A stretch of DNA of 64,000 bases from Elusimicrobiota bacterium (GCA_003151975.1 PLZD01000032.1:87950-151949); one strand, 5' to 3'; shown: positions 25,492-35,878, numbered from the stretch's first letter. Program-made: numbers and translations. The notes: a model not told the origin generated them from the letters alone.

Positions 25492-26316
25492 ATGAGCCGC
25501 CTGGCCCTTTGCCTCCTGCTCTTCAGCGCGACCAGCGCTCCCGCGGCGGAATTCTTCTCGGAGCCGGGATTTCAGACCCAGCTTCAAACAATCATGTCGC
25601 AGGCCCGCGCGCTCTCCCCCGCGCAGATCTTTCATCCGAAGGACGCCAAGCCGCCGATCGGCCAATACCCGGTGCGCGGTTTCGACGTGTCGCACTACCA
25701 AAGCGCGATCTCATGGGCTCAAGTGAAAACGGAAGGCTATTCCTTCGTCTTCATCAAGGCCACCGAAGGCGACGGCTACGTCGACGACCACTTCGCCGAC
25801 AACTGGAAGGGCGCGAGCGCCGCGGGGCTGGCCAAGGGCGCCTATCACTTCTGGAATTTCTGCGCGACGGGCGCGACCCAGGCCGACAATTTCATCCGCG
25901 AGGTGCCGGTGGACGCGGGCGCCATGGCGCCGACCATCGACATCGAGGCCTCCGGCAGCTGCAAAAAGACGCCGCCGAAGGCCGTCTTCCGAAAGGACTT
26001 GAGCGATTTCATCAACAAGATCGAGGCGGCCTACGGCAAGATGCCCATACTCTACGTGAACGGCTCGATCTACAACAACTACTTCGCTGGCGAAAGCCTA
26101 AAATATCCGATCTGGTTCGCGTACCCGCGCGATCCCGCGCCGAAGCTGCCCGACGGCAAGAACTGGACGTTCTGGCAGTACGCCTTTCACGGCGGCGTCG
26201 GCGGCATCGACGGAGAAGTCGACCTCGATGCCTTCAACGGCACGCAGGCGCAGTTCGCCGATTGGGTGCAAAACGGCGGCGACTCGGTCGGCACTTTGTC
26301 CATCCCGCCGCAGTAG
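25492..26316 (+). CDS. Exported GH25-family lysozyme (muramidase)
   Basis: The 274-residue protein has a signal peptide (about 1-19, APAAE) and a glycoside hydrolase 25 barrel from residue 60. Family motifs are GFDVSHYQSAISWAQVK, GYSFVFIKATEG, AGLAKGAYHFWNF, PTIDIEASG (catalytic Asp-x-Glu) and NWTFWQYAF. GH25 enzymes cut the MurNAc-GlcNAc bond of peptidoglycan. It stands alone under the motif-bearing promoter, which suggests co-regulation with the other exported proteins. A possible role is wall remodelling or attack on other bacteria. Confidence 0.92.
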   Translation: MSRLALCLLLFSATSAPAAEFFSEPGFQTQLQTIMSQARALSPAQIFHPKDAKPPIGQYPVRGFDVSHYQSAISWAQVKTEGYSFVFIKATEGDGYVDDHFADNWKGASAAGLAKGAYHFWNFCATGATQADNFIREVPVDAGAMAPTIDIEASGSCKKTPPKAVFRKDLSDFINKIEAAYGKMPILYVNGSIYNNYFAGESLKYPIWFAYPRDPAPKLPDGKNWTFWQYAFHGGVGGIDGEVDLDAFNGTQAQFADWVQNGGDSVGTLSIPPQ

Positions 26317-26344
26317 GCCTCGCGGCCGGCGCGGAGCGATTTGC

Positions 26345-26350
26345 TATAGT
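26345..26350 (+). promoter_or_regulatory. -10 element of the kinase gene
   Basis: TATAGT lies 9 nt before ATG 26360, giving a leader of about 3 nt. Confidence 0.45.
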
Positions 26351-26359
26351 CAGCGGACC

Positions 26360-27730
26360 ATGCGGCGCTTTCTCCTGATCGGAGGCCTCCTCGGCCTGAG
26401 CGGCCCCGCCCACGCTTTCCTTTATAACTACATGTGCTTTCGCGCCGCCCCGAAGGTCCAGGCGTGGCAGGTCGCCAGCGACGAGAGCGACTGCGAGAGC
26501 CGGCTGGTGCAATACACGGGAGCCGGCTGCACGGCCGAGATAGAGCATTGCCTCGACCGGCCCGAAGGCTGGCTCTGCATCGTCCACAGCGACGACTGCG
26601 ACTCCATGGGGATCATGGCCCTTGAAAAGCGGCCCGCTCAATGCGACCCTCCGCAATATTCCGGCATGACCAAGTCGGAGCACGGCGGGACGTTCTGCCT
26701 CAAGAACCCGGCGGCGCCGAAGGCCGCGAGCGCGTCGCTGCCGGCGGCCGGAGCTCCCACGGCAACGCCCCAGGCTCGCTTCTCGCGCTCGGCGCGGCCG
26801 TTCGCTGCTCTCGCTATCCCTCTCGCCGTAGGCCTGCTGATGGGACTTTTCGCGGCATTCCGGTTTCCCGCGAAGCCGAACCCGAATCCGGCGCCGCCGC
26901 CCACGACGCAGTCCCAAACGACAAGCGATCTCGCGCTGATCGGCCGACGCTACGAGATCGCGCGCCGAATCGGCGAGGGCGGCATGGGGCTGGTCTTCGC
27001 GGGGCGCGACCTCGATCTCAACCGCTTCGTCGCGATCAAGAAGATGCGCCCGGAGCTCAAGCTCAATCAGCGGGACAAGGATCGCTTTCTGCGCGAAGCC
27101 AAGCTCTCGTCCGCGCTGCATCACCCCGCCATCGTGGACATCTACGATATCGTCCAGGAAGCCGGGGAGACCTACTTGGTGTTCGAATATGTGGACGGCG
27201 AGACGATGGACCGCCGGCTCGACCGGGGTCCCATGACCGCCGAAGAGCTCATGCCGCCGCTCAAGTTCGTCTGCCAAGCGCTGGCGTTCGCGCACGCCAA
27301 TAAAGTCGTGCATCGCGATCTCAAGCCCTCCAACATCATGCTCACGCGGCAGGGCGCCGCCAAGGTGATGGACTTCGGCATCGCGCGCGAGATCAAGGAC
27401 ACGGCGTCAAAGCTGACGAACATGGATACCTCCGGAACGCTGGCCTACATGGCGCCGGAACAGGAGCTCGGGAAATACGACGGGAGGTCCGATCTCTTTT
27501 CCTTGGCAGTCACGCTCTATGAGGCCCTGACCGGCGCGCTGCCTTTTCCGGGTCCGAACTTCCTGCTCCAGAAGGAGCGGATGGTGTTCAAGCCGCTGTC
27601 CGAAGCGGCGCCGCAGTCGCCTCGACAACTCTCGGACGCGATCGAGCGCTGCCTGCGCTATAAACCGGTGGAACGATTCCAGACGGCCGCGGAGTTCGCG
27701 GAACAGGCCGGGCTTATTTCGCGCGGCTAG
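26360..27730 (+). CDS. Receptor-like Ser/Thr protein kinase with N-terminal Cys-rich ectodomain
   Basis: The 456-residue protein starts with a signal peptide (MRRFLLIGGLLGLSGPAHA) followed by an ectodomain of about 95 residues with 8 Cys (four possible disulfides), a linker, and one membrane segment (about residues 150-172). The cytoplasmic kinase domain has RIGEGGMGLVFAG (P loop), AIKK (Lys about 227), HRDLKPSN (catalytic Asp about 319), DFG (about 337) and MAPEQE. This is the reverse of PknB, where the sensor is C-terminal. The frame is open upstream of 26360, but only this start gives a signal. It overlaps the convergent sorbosone-dehydrogenase-like gene by 17 bp. Confidence 0.9.
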   Translation: MRRFLLIGGLLGLSGPAHAFLYNYMCFRAAPKVQAWQVASDESDCESRLVQYTGAGCTAEIEHCLDRPEGWLCIVHSDDCDSMGIMALEKRPAQCDPPQYSGMTKSEHGGTFCLKNPAAPKAASASLPAAGAPTATPQARFSRSARPFAALAIPLAVGLLMGLFAAFRFPAKPNPNPAPPPTTQSQTTSDLALIGRRYEIARRIGEGGMGLVFAGRDLDLNRFVAIKKMRPELKLNQRDKDRFLREAKLSSALHHPAIVDIYDIVQEAGETYLVFEYVDGETMDRRLDRGPMTAEELMPPLKFVCQALAFAHANKVVHRDLKPSNIMLTRQGAAKVMDFGIAREIKDTASKLTNMDTSGTLAYMAPEQELGKYDGRSDLFSLAVTLYEALTGALPFPGPNFLLQKERMVFKPLSEAAPQSPRQLSDAIERCLRYKPVERFQTAAEFAEQAGLISRG

Positions 27731-28994
27731 CCGCGCAGCTGATGCGCCACAAGCGGTTGCCGCCGTCGTCGGACATCATCAGCGAGCCGTCGGCGGCCAC
27801 CGCGACGCCGACTGGCCGGCCCCAGACCTGGCCGTCGGGCCGCACGAAGCCGGTCAGAAAATCCTCGTACTCTCCCGTAGCGACGCCGTCCTTCATGCGC
27901 ACGCGGATGATCTCGTAGCCGGTGCGGACCGAGCGGTTCCAGGAGCCGTGCTCGGCGGCGAAGATGTCGCCGCGATATTGCGCGGGAAACTGGCTTCCGC
28001 CGTAGAAAGTCAGCTCCAGCGAGGCGTTGTGCGGCTCGAGCAGGACATCGGGAACGATGACTTTCGTTTTGAGCTCCGGGTGCTTGCCGGCGTGACGCGG
28101 GTCTTGATGAGCGCCGATGTAGAACCAGGGCCAGCCGTAAAAGCCGCCGTCCTGCACATGAGTAATGTAGTCCGGCGGCAGATTGTCGCCAAGACGGTCG
28201 CGCTCGTTGACCGAGGCCCAGAGCAGGCCGGTCCCGGGGTCGACGGCCAAGCCCACGGCGTTGCGGATGCCCGAGGCGTAGACGCGCATCTGCTTGCCGT
28301 CGGGATCGGCTTCCAAAATGTCGGCGCGGTGGAACTCGGAAGGATCGCCGTCCGGATCGTTGACGTTGGAGCGCGAGCCCACGGAGACGAACATCTTCTT
28401 TCCGTCGCGCGAGAAGACGACATCGCGCGTCCAGTGCCCGCCGTCGATGCTGCCGCCTGCGGGGACCTTGACGATTTCCTCGGAGGGCCCGCTCGCCTCG
28501 AGGTCGCCGTTCTTGTACGGGAAACGGATCACGGCGTCGGTGTCTCCGATGTAAACGAACTTCGGATCGGGCCCCGGCGGATAGAACGCGATGCCAAACG
28601 GCTTGCTCAGGCCCGAGGCGAAGACCGAAGTCTTCTCCGGCTTGCCGTCCTTGGTGACGCCCCGAAAGATCTTGATGCGACCGGGCCCGCTCTCGGCGAC
28701 GAACAGGTCGCCGTTGGGCGCGGTCCGAATCAGCCGCGGGTTTTTGAGGTCCGTCGCGTAAAGCTCGACCTTGAAGCCGGCCGGAACCTGAGGCCACGCG
28801 TCCTTCGGCCGCTCGACAAGGCTCGGCCCGTTGCTGACGTCGGGCGTGTCGAAAGGCGGCGGCAGGTCCGCGGCGGTGATGTGGTGGCGCGCGCCGGGCT
28901 TCTCGGCGCGGTAGTCGGTGAACGGACTGCCGCCCCGCGCGGCCGCCGCTAAGGGAACGACCAGCGCGGCAATGCCGATCCATGCTCTAGCCAT
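27714..28994 (-). CDS. Exported sorbosone/glucose dehydrogenase-like beta-propeller protein
   Basis: The 426-residue protein has a signal peptide (about 1-19) and a six-bladed propeller of the L-sorbosone/soluble glucose dehydrogenase family: AWPQVPAGFKVELYATDLKNPRLI, GDLFVAESGPGRIKIFRG, GIAFYPPG, GGHWTRDVVFSRDGKKMFVSVGS, NAVGLAVDPGTGLLW, GFYGWPWFYIG and AEHGSWNRS. Relatives use PQQ and act in the periplasm. No PQQ synthesis gene is in the window. CATAGT lies 4 nt before ATG 28994, so its mRNA has almost no leader. Confidence 0.87.
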   Translation of the reverse strand: MARAWIGIAALVVPLAAAARGGSPFTDYRAEKPGARHHITAADLPPPFDTPDVSNGPSLVERPKDAWPQVPAGFKVELYATDLKNPRLIRTAPNGDLFVAESGPGRIKIFRGVTKDGKPEKTSVFASGLSKPFGIAFYPPGPDPKFVYIGDTDAVIRFPYKNGDLEASGPSEEIVKVPAGGSIDGGHWTRDVVFSRDGKKMFVSVGSRSNVNDPDGDPSEFHRADILEADPDGKQMRVYASGIRNAVGLAVDPGTGLLWASVNERDRLGDNLPPDYITHVQDGGFYGWPWFYIGAHQDPRHAGKHPELKTKVIVPDVLLEPHNASLELTFYGGSQFPAQYRGDIFAAEHGSWNRSVRTGYEIIRVRMKDGVATGEYEDFLTGFVRPDGQVWGRPVGVAVAADGSLMMSDDGGNRLWRISCAASRAK

Positions 28995-29029
28995 CGCGAC
29001 TATGTTAGGAAATTAGGCGCCGCGGCGTG

Positions 29030-32000
29030 CTAAGGATTCGAGTCGTGCTTGGTGTGCGTCCGCACGCCTTCGTCGGTGACCTCGACGACTCCGTCCGAGC
29101 AATGGAAGATCACTCTCTTAAGGATTCCGCCGTACAAGTTTTCGTCGCCGGCGGGTTTAGGAAGATTTTTGATGTCGACCCCTTCTTTGATGCGCTCCGC
29201 GACCGTGCCGCTCGGCATTTGGCTAACGTCGACATAGGCGATCGCTTTCCCCGCGCTGTCTTTGTAGGGACCGTCTTTGATCAAGCCGGCGTTCTTGTTG
29301 AGTTCGGTCCGGATGTTGTTGAAGGTCTTCTTCGTGTCGGAGACCGACTTCTTATGCATGTCCTTGAAGGAGAATGGGATCTTCTCGGCGCCTCCTTCAG
29401 GCGTAAAGTACCCTTCGATTCCTTGCGAATTGCCTCCGATGAATTCAACCTTGCCGCCGCCAAGCAGCGCTCCAAATTCCCTTGCCTGCTTCACTTCGTG
29501 CGGGTAATCGGCTTTGTCCGCGTTGACGATGCTCACCGCCGGGTGTCGATCTCCCTTGTCCAGGAACTTGATTTGAGGATCGGTACCGCCGGTCTTCTTC
29601 CCTTTCTCAGAGCCCTTGCCGGCAAAGAACTCCGTGGCGGTGACGCCGCGCGGGGCGGCGTCGAGATTGCGGAGCATCTCGGCGGGCTTGAGTCCGGACG
29701 GCTTGACGCTCATGACCTCGAGATTGCCCTTAAAGCCGCTGAAGGAATACAGCTGAAGCTGCCCTTCGGCGCTCTCCCCGGAGTTTTTCACGACATATTT
29801 CATGCCCTGGGGCGTCTCGTAGGCACCGACGATGACGAAGGCGTGGCCGGGCACGCCGGCGAGCATCGAGCCGCCGTTGTCCCCCAGCCGCTTAATCAAA
29901 GTGTCCTCCTTGATCATGTGCTCGTAGAAACCTTGCGGCTGAAGTCCCATGCCCTTTAGGACTGCGTGGACCTGTGGCGCCGTCATGCCCTCGGCGCGCA
30001 GTTGTTCGACCGGAACGCCGAGCACGCGCGCCGCGCGCTGCGTGAACTCGGCCGTGCTCACGTCCCTCAGGCCCAGCCGGTTCATCAATGAATGCAGCTG
30101 GCAATCCTCAAAGGTCTGCTTCTCCACCGTCGCCGTGTCCAGCGTGCCGAGCACCTGGCGGTGGTTTCTATCCGCTTCGAAGGCCTCCTTAAGAACCTCC
30201 TCGCCGCGGGCCAGCCGGACGCCGGTCTCGGCCGATTCGACCGCCGGCAGCTTGAAGATGCCGGTCGGCGCGTCGCCGGCGTCGTCCGCCCCGACCTTCC
30301 GGGCCAGCGCGTCGTTCATGCCCGCCATCTCCATCGCGCGGCGCTGGCGTTGAACCGACAGTTCCTGATCGAAGGCCTTGCGCAGATCCCCGGGCCATTC
30401 CGACTCGGGGCTCTCTAGTTCGCGCCGCAACGCGCCTTCGATCCTGCTCTCGGCGGACTTGATTTGACGCTGCAGTTCCGGCAGCTTGGCGGCCTTCTCC
30501 GCCCCCGCGGCGAGCAGGTTCTGGATCTCGGGATCGGCGTCGCAACGCCGCTCGAGCTCGTTTTGAAGAGCGGCCTCGCGAGCCGCATGACGCATCCACG
30601 GCTCTCCGCCTTCGGCGAAGCTGGAAGCTTGGCTTGGAGCGCTCAACCGGATCGCCTGCCGGCGTCCGCCGGTGCCAAAATAGGTGTCGCCGAACTCGGC
30701 GGCCTTGATCTGGCCCTGCGTCACGTCGATGATGTAAGACGTGCGCTGCCCGTCCGCTCCCGGCGCACCCAACGCCAGCGTGTAATAGTGGCCGTTCTCA
30801 GAGCGGCTGATCACCGTGGTCCGGTCGAGCACGCCCTCCGCGGCGAGAGATTCGAGCACCGCATGGGCAAGCAAGTTCTGATGCCGGCAGACGCCGTAGC
30901 CGTGATCGAGCCTGCCGCCGCCGGCCTGGGGCAGGGCCATGAGATCTCCCAGACGCACGACGTCGGGCGCCCGGCTCAGCCGCCCGTCGCCGTCGAGCAC
31001 GTCGAGAGGCGCCGCGCTTTCGGGCATGGAGCGGATCTTCTCGCCGACCGACCGACCGACGTACTCCATGAGCGCCTTCTCGCCTCCGCTTTTGAGAATC
31101 CCGGGCGCTTCGCGCTCCATCCGGGCGAGGAAATCTCCGAGCACCGGATCGTGAGCCGGATCTACCAGGATCGCCTCTCCGCCGCCTACCCGGACGTATT
31201 TGCCGACGATGTGGTGAAGCGCGGCGCCCTGCTGGGTCAGGCGCGTGCCGTCCGCCAAGTCTCCCTGATTGACGTAATTCTCGGGGGTCACGGGAGGAAG
31301 GCCCGCGGCACGCGCTTCCTCGATGGCCAAGCGATACCCGTCGCGGATCGCCGAGTCGCTCATCGGCGCGTCGATGCCCAGTGCCTTGGCGACTTTAGGG
31401 AACTCGCCCGCGAGCGTATTCTCCACTTTGCCTACCATGCCCGGCTTCGCCGGCGGCTCCGGTCCAAGGCCTTTGAGGCGCGCCTCGAAGGCGTCGGGCC
31501 CTTGCTGCCTGGCTTGCTCGAGACCGTTGAGCATCTCCGTCTGCTCGACCAACGACGCGTCTTTGAAGGCCTTGGACTCCAGCACGCTTCCCAGTTTTTC
31601 CTTGATCTGAGGGTTCTGAGCCTGAGCCCATTCGCCCAGCGACTCCACCGAGTTCTGCTTCTGGTCGGCAAGCGCCGATAGGGGAGCCTCGGCGGCCTCG
31701 CGCGGGACCAAGACTCGCTGGAACGTCTTCCCCTTCGTGAGCCGTCCGACGAGCTCGGGATTGGCTCCCGACTTGCCGCGGGAAGAGAGGAGGTTGGCGG
31801 CCTCGACGAGCTTCCCCGACACGCCCGTCTCGAGGACGATCGCGCCCTTGGGAAGCGGCTGTCCTTCCGGAACGAAAAGATCCGCGGTCTCGCCCGCCCG
31901 AAGCTTCTCGAAACGGCCGGACCCTTGAGCGATCATGACGGTGTTCCCGTCGGAGCTCGCAATGCCGGGCCGCGCGACTTCCTTGAGATCGACCGGTTCG

Positions 32001-35000
32001 CCCTTGTCTTGCCGGTCGAGGAGGGCCAGATATTCTTCGCTCGAGCCGAGCTTGCGCGGCTGCGGCGCGTCCGGCTTGGCCGCGAGGACGGATTCCATGC
32101 GCCCCGGTTTCTCCGCCTGGTCGTCCATGAAAGAGGCGCGCGGTTTGTCCGCATGCTCTTCCATGAACGAAGTTCCCGGCTCGCTGGGCTGCTCGACCCA
32201 GCCCTTGGGCTGCGGCGCCTCCGCCTGCGGGGTCTTCCCTTGGAACGCGCCTTTGATCAACTCCTTGACGTCGGTGTTCCAGATCGATTTCTTCGGCTGC
32301 TCCGTGGGCGCGGCCGCCTCTTCGCCGTGAACCGAGGGCTTCCCTCCGTCCATGGCGGAGTGAATACCATGGGAGACTTTCCCGCCGAGATAAAGCGCCA
32401 AGGCGTCGACATAATTACCATTGGCCGCCGAAGCGCTCATGTCCAGCCATTGCTGAACATCCCCCACTTTGCCCGCCCCGGCGGTCACGGCCTCGCCGGT
32501 CTGACCGGCCGCGCGCACGCCCTTGGCGCTCCAGCCCATCAATTGCGCCACGCGGCTGGTCTGCTGGGCCGCCGCGGCCGCGGTCTCGGTCGCCGCGACT
32601 CCGGTTCCGGCGACGGCCGCCGTCCCCGTCTCAGCCGCCGCCCCGGCCCTCGCCGCGGTCGCGCCGAACTTGGCGGCCGAGCCGAGAACGCGCCCCACGC
32701 CGAAAAGAGCGAGGCTGTCCGTCACGAAGACGCCGCCGTAGTTGACCGTGGCCACGGCGGCCCACTTGACGCTGGTCGTCGTGTCTCCCGCCTCCTTGGC
32801 GCGCTTGGCGAACTCCGTCGAAGCGTCGGCCCATCCGAAACCCGCGCCGTGGACGTAGAACTCGGCGAGCTCCTTTTCCGACGGGCGAAAATTGCTTCCG
32901 TTGATGGCAGCCTTCTGCGTGGGCGACAATCCCGGCTGAGACATCCGCGACTGACGGTAGCGCTCGGTCAAATCCTGCATGAAGAGTCCGCCGTCTCGGC
33001 CGAGTTCGAACTGAGCGTCGTGCAAGGCGCGCATCGGGTCGCCGATGGCGCTCTCGTTCATCGTGGCGGCGGCGAAGGTCTTCTCGTTGTAGCTATCCAT
33101 GCCCAGCCCGTCCTTGATGACGGCGAGCCCCTGCGCCCCGCCGCCGGCGATAGAGAAGCCCCAGACCCGGCTGGCTTCGGTCAGCGCCCCGAACGCCTTC
33201 GAGACGTGCGTCACGCCGGGCAAGTCCTCGAATTTCTTGCGCGCGATGTTCAGAAGCGTGATCTGGTCGGGCTTGGGATCTTCCTGATCGAGGAACTTCC
33301 ACCCTTTCGCCGCGGAGTCCCAAACGAACCGTGATTTCCGGGAGTCCTTGACCGTCACGACGTCGTCCGCCGTTCCGCCCGGCTTGAAGTCCTGATAGGC
33401 GAATTCCTTGTAAAGCTGCTTCGATCCGAAATGGTCCCCCATCCAGCCGACGTAGACCTCGACCGTCTCCTTCGTGTCCGGCTCTTGCCCGGTTAGCTTC
33501 GTCGTGTCGCGCTGAGTCAGGACCCAGCCGTTCTGGGATTTGTCCTGATTGAAGCTGTAAGAGACCGTCCGCGACCGGCCGTTCTCGTAATACTTGGCCT
33601 CGTAGACCATGACCGGCCCATCTTTGCCGAACATGATGCGGGGCGGCGTCGTCAGCTTCCAATTCTCCTTCCCCTTTGAGAATTCCGCGAGCGTCTCGGC
33701 CGGGAAATTCTGCGTCAGTATCGCGGCCTGCTCGGCGCTGATCAAACGGGCGTCCACGAGGCCCTTGAGATCGGTCCGCCCGGTCGCCTTGTCATAAGCG
33801 GGCTCGACGCTCATGCCCGTCTCGCCGCTGAAGAGAAGCTTGTGGGCCGTCCCCTCGATAGAACCCGAGGCAAGCAGAACGCTTCCGTCCGGCTGCATCT
33901 TTCCCTGCTTAAGAATTCCCGTTTTTGGGTAGTAGAACTCGACTTTGCCGTCGCCCAGATAGCGAGTCTCGTTGAGCACCGTGGAGCCGTCGCCCGGATC
34001 GATGGCCACGCTCTTGGCGACCTTGTGCGTCAATGGATCGAATACGATGTGGCGCAGCGCCGTCGGCTTGCCGCCCTTGCTCTCGCGCTCCGTGCGTCCG
34101 AACGGCTCGCCCTGCTCGTCGTATTCGATCTCACTTTCCTGCGTGCCGCCCGGAGTCACAACGACGCGCTTGTCGAGCTGCCCGTCCTTGCGCAAATACT
34201 CCCGCGTCTCCATGTCGTCGAAAGTGTCCGGCGCCTTTCCGTAGCGGATTCTGAGGCGTCCATCCGACGACATGAAGGATCGCTCCATGTACTCGTCGCG
34301 ATAGTCCTTTCCCTTGTCGAAAGCCTCTCTCTGCATTTTTCTCTGGGGGTTCGTGATGATCTCGAGATAGATCCCTTTCTGGCCGTCCACGGTCGCGGCT
34401 CGAAACGTGGCGTCCTGCAGCTCGGAACCGAGTTCGAGGGGTGTCAATACGGTGCCGTCCGGCACCAGGCCGTCGCGAAGCCCTTGTCGGCGCAGGTCCT
34501 GATGCTTCTGGAGTTCCCGATAATACGCCTCGAGCTCCGGATTCTCCTGCCCCGTTTTCTTGAGGATTTCCTCCGACCATCGGCGCTGATGCTCGGCGTC
34601 ATCCAATTCCTTCTGCGCGCTCTGCAGCTCGGAATCCGTCGGCTTTCGCCCTCCCTCGGCGAGCTTCTTGATCTTTTCGCGCGCGCGCGTCGCCCTCTGC
34701 TCGTCGCGGAGGACCATGCCGTCCAATTGCTCGTTCAAATGAGCGTCCTGCTCGCGCAGCCACCCCTTCAGCTTTTCCGGCTGCTCCCCGACGGGCAGTT
34801 TCTTGATCGCGTCGTAGTCGTCTTGAGCCTTCGTGCTGATGTGAGTGCCGATCTTGGCGTCGGTCCGTTTGTTCATCGTATCGACGAGATCGCGGGTCTG
34901 GCGGCTGCGAGCCTCGATCATTTCTCGATCCAAGATTTCATAGAGCTGCCGGCGCGCCGCTTCCCGGGCACCCTCGGGGCCCGGCAGTTTTCCAAGAGCG

Positions 35001-35878
35001 GCTGCCGCGGCTTCCGCGAGCGATAGACCAGACTTTCCCGGACCTCCATGAGACTCTTTGCCGGGCGCCTCCAGGCCGCCCGCCGGCTGCGTCTGAGAAA
35101 CCGGCGCGCTTTCCGGCTGCGGCTTCGTCGCCGCCGGAGTCTGCGGCGATTTACCGGAATTCGTCGGACCCGAAACGCCCGGGCCGGCTCCCCCGCCCGG
35201 CGGTTCGAGCGCCGTACCGGGCAGCCCCTTGCTCCCGTCGAACTTCGCATCCAGCGCGGCGCCCGACAAGTCTCCGCCGCTCGACACGGCATCCGGATCG
35301 GAAGCTCCGGAATCATTGCCTTTGGCGCCGCCGTTCTTGTCCGCGGCGGCCGAGGTCGGCACGGCCGCGCGCATCTGTCGCAGGACATCGGGAGGCACGG
35401 GCTTGGCGCCGCCCGCCTTCGTCGCGGACTTGGGTCCGATCACGAAAGCGTTCGCGGCGGCGTCCCAATTGACGCCAAACCGATCCTCGACGGCTCGGAA
35501 TGGACCAGGCTTGGCGATGTCGTTTTTCCCGAGGCGGGCAAGGAGTTCGTAATCCTCCAGCGTCGGCCACTTTTCCATGGAGTTCATCACCAGCTGAAAG
35601 GGCTTGTCCAGCGGCTCCGGCGGGCCCTTTTGCGCCGACGACGGCAGAGCCCGCATGGCGTCGAACTCTTTTTGGATCGCGGGATATTTCTTAGGAAGTT
35701 CGGAGGAATCTTTCCAGACCGCCGCGACCTGCGGCAGAACGCGAGTCAGAGAGTCGCACAGCTTCCTGTCGTCGCCCGAGTAGCCGGAGCAATCGAGGCC
35801 TTTGGCATCCTCGGCTCGCGCGGGAGAGGAAAGAAGAGAGCGCGCCCCCAGCAGGACGGTCAGGAGGACCGTCGCCAA
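29030..35878 (-). CDS. Giant exported protein with two thiol-peptidase-like domains and toxin-like C terminus
   Basis: The 2282-residue protein starts at TTG 35878, chosen because AGGAGG lies 5 nt before it and a signal (LLTVLLGARSLLSSPARAE) follows. After a Gly/Pro/Ala-rich zone (about 170-290) come long charged helices, a beta-rich YD-like part (about 500-850) with repeated strand motifs, and an Ala-rich hydrophobic stretch (about 1060-1130). A transglutaminase-like domain has Cys1664 (GVCRHQNLL), His1697 (NGHYY) and Asp1718 (IIDVT). A C39/papain-like domain has Cys1926 (FEDCQLHSLMNRLG), His2012 (GHAFVIVG) and Asn2032 (VKNSG). The last 200 residues resemble contact-dependent toxin nucleases in style. 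It overlaps the upstream gene by 19 bp. Function is not established. Confidence 0.7.
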   Translation of the reverse strand: MATVLLTVLLGARSLLSSPARAEDAKGLDCSGYSGDDRKLCDSLTRVLPQVAAVWKDSSELPKKYPAIQKEFDAMRALPSSAQKGPPEPLDKPFQLVMNSMEKWPTLEDYELLARLGKNDIAKPGPFRAVEDRFGVNWDAAANAFVIGPKSATKAGGAKPVPPDVLRQMRAAVPTSAAADKNGGAKGNDSGASDPDAVSSGGDLSGAALDAKFDGSKGLPGTALEPPGGGAGPGVSGPTNSGKSPQTPAATKPQPESAPVSQTQPAGGLEAPGKESHGGPGKSGLSLAEAAAAALGKLPGPEGAREAARRQLYEILDREMIEARSRQTRDLVDTMNKRTDAKIGTHISTKAQDDYDAIKKLPVGEQPEKLKGWLREQDAHLNEQLDGMVLRDEQRATRAREKIKKLAEGGRKPTDSELQSAQKELDDAEHQRRWSEEILKKTGQENPELEAYYRELQKHQDLRRQGLRDGLVPDGTVLTPLELGSELQDATFRAATVDGQKGIYLEIITNPQRKMQREAFDKGKDYRDEYMERSFMSSDGRLRIRYGKAPDTFDDMETREYLRKDGQLDKRVVVTPGGTQESEIEYDEQGEPFGRTERESKGGKPTALRHIVFDPLTHKVAKSVAIDPGDGSTVLNETRYLGDGKVEFYYPKTGILKQGKMQPDGSVLLASGSIEGTAHKLLFSGETGMSVEPAYDKATGRTDLKGLVDARLISAEQAAILTQNFPAETLAEFSKGKENWKLTTPPRIMFGKDGPVMVYEAKYYENGRSRTVSYSFNQDKSQNGWVLTQRDTTKLTGQEPDTKETVEVYVGWMGDHFGSKQLYKEFAYQDFKPGGTADDVVTVKDSRKSRFVWDSAAKGWKFLDQEDPKPDQITLLNIARKKFEDLPGVTHVSKAFGALTEASRVWGFSIAGGGAQGLAVIKDGLGMDSYNEKTFAAATMNESAIGDPMRALHDAQFELGRDGGLFMQDLTERYRQSRMSQPGLSPTQKAAINGSNFRPSEKELAEFYVHGAGFGWADASTEFAKRAKEAGDTTTSVKWAAVATVNYGGVFVTDSLALFGVGRVLGSAAKFGATAARAGAAAETGTAAVAGTGVAATETAAAAAQQTSRVAQLMGWSAKGVRAAGQTGEAVTAGAGKVGDVQQWLDMSASAANGNYVDALALYLGGKVSHGIHSAMDGGKPSVHGEEAAAPTEQPKKSIWNTDVKELIKGAFQGKTPQAEAPQPKGWVEQPSEPGTSFMEEHADKPRASFMDDQAEKPGRMESVLAAKPDAPQPRKLGSSEEYLALLDRQDKGEPVDLKEVARPGIASSDGNTVMIAQGSGRFEKLRAGETADLFVPEGQPLPKGAIVLETGVSGKLVEAANLLSSRGKSGANPELVGRLTKGKTFQRVLVPREAAEAPLSALADQKQNSVESLGEWAQAQNPQIKEKLGSVLESKAFKDASLVEQTEMLNGLEQARQQGPDAFEARLKGLGPEPPAKPGMVGKVENTLAGEFPKVAKALGIDAPMSDSAIRDGYRLAIEEARAAGLPPVTPENYVNQGDLADGTRLTQQGAALHHIVGKYVRVGGGEAILVDPAHDPVLGDFLARMEREAPGILKSGGEKALMEYVGRSVGEKIRSMPESAAPLDVLDGDGRLSRAPDVVRLGDLMALPQAGGGRLDHGYGVCRHQNLLAHAVLESLAAEGVLDRTTVISRSENGHYYTLALGAPGADGQRTSYIIDVTQGQIKAAEFGDTYFGTGGRRQAIRLSAPSQASSFAEGGEPWMRHAAREAALQNELERRCDADPEIQNLLAAGAEKAAKLPELQRQIKSAESRIEGALRRELESPESEWPGDLRKAFDQELSVQRQRRAMEMAGMNDALARKVGADDAGDAPTGIFKLPAVESAETGVRLARGEEVLKEAFEADRNHRQVLGTLDTATVEKQTFEDCQLHSLMNRLGLRDVSTAEFTQRAARVLGVPVEQLRAEGMTAPQVHAVLKGMGLQPQGFYEHMIKEDTLIKRLGDNGGSMLAGVPGHAFVIVGAYETPQGMKYVVKNSGESAEGQLQLYSFSGFKGNLEVMSVKPSGLKPAEMLRNLDAAPRGVTATEFFAGKGSEKGKKTGGTDPQIKFLDKGDRHPAVSIVNADKADYPHEVKQAREFGALLGGGKVEFIGGNSQGIEGYFTPEGGAEKIPFSFKDMHKKSVSDTKKTFNNIRTELNKNAGLIKDGPYKDSAGKAIAYVDVSQMPSGTVAERIKEGVDIKNLPKPAGDENLYGGILKRVIFHCSDGVVEVTDEGVRTHTKHDSNP

